Below, in pieces: positions 61,972-64,000 of a DNA stretch of 64,000 nt; the stretch's first letter is position 1; the number at the start of each line of letters is the position of its first letter. Source of the DNA: Elmis aenea. Taxonomy: Eukaryota; Arthropoda; Insecta; Coleoptera; Elmidae. The notes under the pieces were generated by a model that saw nothing but the letters and a program-made list of their open reading frames with translations, was not told the origin of the DNA and made no database searches. The position numbers were made by a program, and so were the translations under genes. The DNA is taken from assembly GCA_947652605.1 (NCBI GenBank), contig OX393577.1, forward strand, positions 33,979,466 to 34,043,465, written 5' to 3'.

Positions 61972-62193
61972 TCAAAACACAAAAATTGAACTTGATTTCG
62001 TAGCAACTACTTTTATAAATGCCCTGCGTGCCGCGCTATTCCTAATTCTCGTTCTATCTTTTCGAACTTCGACTGTTAATAGACGGGGTCGTCTTAAATT
62101 TGTAGCATGCAACATCGATTCGTGTTTTATAATGAACCCTCGTTTAGGTTTTTGCACATGTGGATAAGGAATAGTTATAACAGCTCTAGGCAT
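61972..62193 (-). other. Arginine-rich orphan open frame, uncertain
   Basis: Seen: a 73-codon minus-strand frame beginning MPRAVITIPYPHVQKPKRGF, with LRRPRLLTVEVRKDRTRIRN and SAARRAFIKVV later. It stays open about 12 codons upstream of the ATG. Arg/Lys/Pro content and mixed codon use differ from the Phe/Leu/Ile/Asn-rich chance frames around it. It lies on the host-gene strand, 1.2 kb inside the giant intron. I recognise no domain and see no clear splice acceptor. It may be a relic of a retroelement, an unrecognised exon, or chance. Confidence 0.25.
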
Positions 62194-62367
62194 GTACTTA
62201 AAAGCTGCATTCGACTTGCGAGTTGCAAATTATTGCCGTTAGCCTATACTTTTTAAATGATTAAATATTACTTGAATTTTGCGGAATAGTTATGTAATAA
62301 CTAAAAACTGCTTCAAATTTTTAAACAGCATGCTCTTGTACATTTAAATATTAAGTGATATTTAATG

Positions 62368-62948
62368 ACCCGCGTTACTTTAGCAATAAAATTTGGCAAT
62401 ATTAAATTACTCCCTTAAAAAAAGAGATACAAACTTGAAATTTTGGGAATAGTTAAGAATTCAAAGCCTCTACATGCTCATCTCGTTAAAAAAATATTTG
62501 CCGCCCCCGGCGGCGGTAGGTTAAAGGTCACATTTAAACGGAAGACCGTGCCACCTTGAAATTCACACCAATTGTAGCTTATACAACTAGTAGATGATCC
62601 TCTATCTCAAAATCGTTTAGGCGGCCTTCGATCGGCGGCGGCGAATATTTTAAGATCATGTAAGTCTATTGCTGCCGCCGCCGATCGAAGGCCGCCTAAA
62701 CGATTTTGAGATAGGGGATCATCTACTAGTTGTATAAGTTACAATTGGTGTGAATTTCAAGGTGGCACGGTCTTCCGTTTAAATGTGACCATTGACCTAC
62801 CGCCGCCGGGGGCGGCAAATATTTTTTTAACGAGATGAGCATGTAGAGGCTTTGAATTCTTAACTATCCCCAAAATTTGAAGTTTGTATCTCTTTTTTTA
62901 AGGGAGTAATTTAATATTGCCAATTTTTATTGCTAAAGTAACGCGGGT
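62368..62948. mobile_element. 581-bp palindromic (foldback) element with a perfect 9-bp duplication
   Basis: Seen: TATTTAATG at 62359-62367 and 62949-62957 flank the element exactly. The arms (62368-62643 and 62670-62948) start ACCCGCGTTACTTTAGC and differ at only a handful of positions over about 275 bases. They include GCCGCCCCCGGCGGCGG and GATCGGCGGCGGC. Known: 9-bp target duplications with very long inverted arms occur in Mutator-like elements and Drosophila Foldback elements. No coding capacity. Matching arms and an exact duplication suggest a recent insertion. Confidence 0.9.
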
Positions 62949-63395
62949 TATTTAATGCTAGGTAAAATATCTATCGAATTTGTCTTTAACTTTTACGAAA
63001 GCAGATAATTTCTTAATAAATGATTTTTCTGTTTAATATTTATAACTTTAGTGTAATCTAAAGAGAGAATTATATGGAATTCTAAAAATTAATAAATAAA
63101 TGATAACATTTCTGTAATTTAACTAAACTCGACCAATTGTAAGTAAAAAGCACAGACAATATGTTAAACTGTACTGAATCAAGTTCATATGAAAAAGTGT
63201 TTTAATCTTAAAAGCAGACGTTTAAAAACTTAATTAGGTAATTGTAATTGTTTCAAATTATTAGTTTTAACTTTATAAATAGGACAATTTTGAAACAAAC
63301 ACGATAAATTATTGAATCTTTGTAGTGATACATGCAATTTTGTAATTTATTAATTGCACTATATAGATCTCATATAAAGAATGTGGAAAACTTAC

Positions 63396-63519
63396 GTATA
63401 TCAAATGATCGAACTGGATATAGCTGGAAAGCGGAAAGCAAGAAAACGAAGAATTGGATAACTTCTGTTGATATGTCCATTTTATAATGGTTTCTTAGAG
63501 CCGCTGAAGATACATGAAC
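63396..63519 (-). CDS. First coding exon (start codon and signal peptide) of a discoidin-domain-receptor-like gene
   Basis: Seen: on the minus strand a pyrimidine-rich tract ending in TTTCTTACAG leads into a 124-base exon that stops at a GTAAG donor. The first 39 bases are read as 5' untranslated. The ATG (first base 63480) sits in AAAATGG, with a purine at -3 and G at +4. It opens 28 codons plus one base, beginning MDISTEV. A hydrophobic run (IQFFVFLLSAFQLYPV) follows, then RSFDI. This is a classic secretory signal peptide for a cell-surface protein. The exon ends with a lone C; the exon at 3127-3229 begins with GA, so the split codon is CGA (Arg). The start is chosen because the signal peptide begins there, although 13 upstream codons are also open. 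Inferred: N-terminus of a DDR-type receptor tyrosine kinase. The acceptor upstream means a non-coding first exon lies beyond 64000. Confidence 0.78.
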
Positions 63520-64000
63520 CTGTAAGAAAGACAAAATTAGTTACGTCATATAATTTACCCTGAAAACACGCACTATTTGAATGACGAGGGTGTCCCGAGG
63601 GTGTTAGCTGGGGACCTATTGTATTCTAAAACGATAAATACTATTGTATATAATCTTGCTTTAATGAGCTGAAGCAACATTTACTGATAATGCTGTGTAT
63701 AATTTATAATTGTGGTAGTTGGATGCGGCATAGTAGTAATTTATGATAATGCGCTTTTTACGTAGACTTATAAAATTAGTAAAACGATAATCTCATAATT
63801 ATATATTATTTTGGCATTATTTCTATATTAAGTTCGACATGGATAAATAATAGCGTGTTTCAGTTCTCAAAAATATGGCTACTTATTATTAGTAATTAAT
63901 ATTTTATTTACAAAATAAGGCTCAAAATTATAGTGAGTTTATTTAGGGAAGAGTTGCCCAAACCATACGATTTATTGTTGTTTGATATTAATATCATCTA
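63520..64000 (-). other. End of the intron upstream of the signal-peptide exon
   Basis: On the minus strand this is sequence before the acceptor TTTCTTACAG. It has no recognisable exon or promoter, so the transcription start and a non-coding first exon probably lie outside the window. Confidence 0.5.

Larger units (their letters stand above)
3230..63395 (-). other. Giant intron (about 60.2 kb) separating signal peptide from discoidin domain
   Basis: Seen: the donor GTAAG at 63395-63391 and the acceptor ending at 3230 bound this span on the minus strand, and the exon phases on both sides agree. No further exon with splice sites and convincing coding sequence was seen inside. Almost everything recognisable in it is transposon-derived. 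Inferred: a single intron, though an alternative or unrecognised small exon cannot be excluded. I saw no clear zero-length-exon (recursive) splice site on the minus strand, but my scan was by eye. Confidence 0.7.

Noticed and set aside
3230..63395. Recursive (ratchet) splice sites within the giant intron
   Set aside because: I looked on the minus strand for a pyrimidine tract plus CAGGTAAGT and found no convincing case; a scored scan would be needed to decide.
1..64000. CRISPR arrays, bacterial operons, rRNA genes or viral insertions
   Set aside because: No regular spacer-repeat array, no Shine-Dalgarno-linked gene series, no rRNA-like block and no viral protein signature were seen.

Overview
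The window looks like an insect nuclear genome, strongly AT-rich and filled with cut-and-paste DNA transposons and their short non-autonomous derivatives. The transposon mix is mariner/Tc1, hAT, piggyBac, PIF/Harbinger-like, Helitron-like and many 'CAGGGTGT' foldback elements. A beetle or another large-genome insect is plausible, but the order cannot be fixed from sequence alone. There are no bacterial-style operons, rRNAs, CRISPR arrays or convincing tRNAs.

The only host gene I can support is on the minus strand. A 124-base exon at 63396-63519 holds a start codon and a signal peptide. A 103-base exon at 3127-3229 holds the first part of a discoidin (F5/8 type C) domain, and its wording matches discoidin domain receptors (DDR). 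Both exons have good splice sites. Their phases agree: a codon split 1+2 across the junction gives Arg. I therefore read the window as one giant intron of about 60.2 kb (3230-63395), with the 5' end of the gene beyond 64000 and the remaining exons before position 1. These exons are too short to stand out as long open frames. The longer open frames in the window are mostly chance or transposon debris.

Layout on the plus-strand scale. 0.3-2 kb: a long-armed foldback with another palindromic element inserted in one arm. 6.0-6.7 kb: a Tc1-type transposase relic. 9.0-10.1 kb: a hAT element holding a foldback. 11.2-12.7 kb: foldback family A. 14.5-15.6 kb: a deleted mariner. 16.0-16.9 kb: a mariner fragment split by a 493-bp MITE. 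20.3-21.2 kb: a Helitron-like element and a small hAT. 23.1-24.3 kb: a TA-flanked element. 24.9-26.3 kb: a mariner holding a foldback. 29.8-33.6 kb: a composite of families A and B. 35.6-37 kb: transposase and foldback fragments. 39.5-40.4 kb: a piggyBac-like element. 44.4-46.2 kb: piggyBac-like > hAT > hairpin, three levels deep. 46.2-49 kb: more foldbacks. 51.7 and 53.8 kb: hairpins. 56.3-61.6 kb: an AACGTTA-rich hAT-like element holding at least four others. 62.4-62.9 kb: a young, nearly perfect palindrome with a 9-bp target duplication.

The transposase relics are broken and none looks functional. What the window mostly records is repeated transposon insertion into one long intron. Several insertions are datable by nesting or by exact target-site duplications. 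Because the intron is transcribed, the palindromes will be carried as long hairpins in the pre-mRNA.
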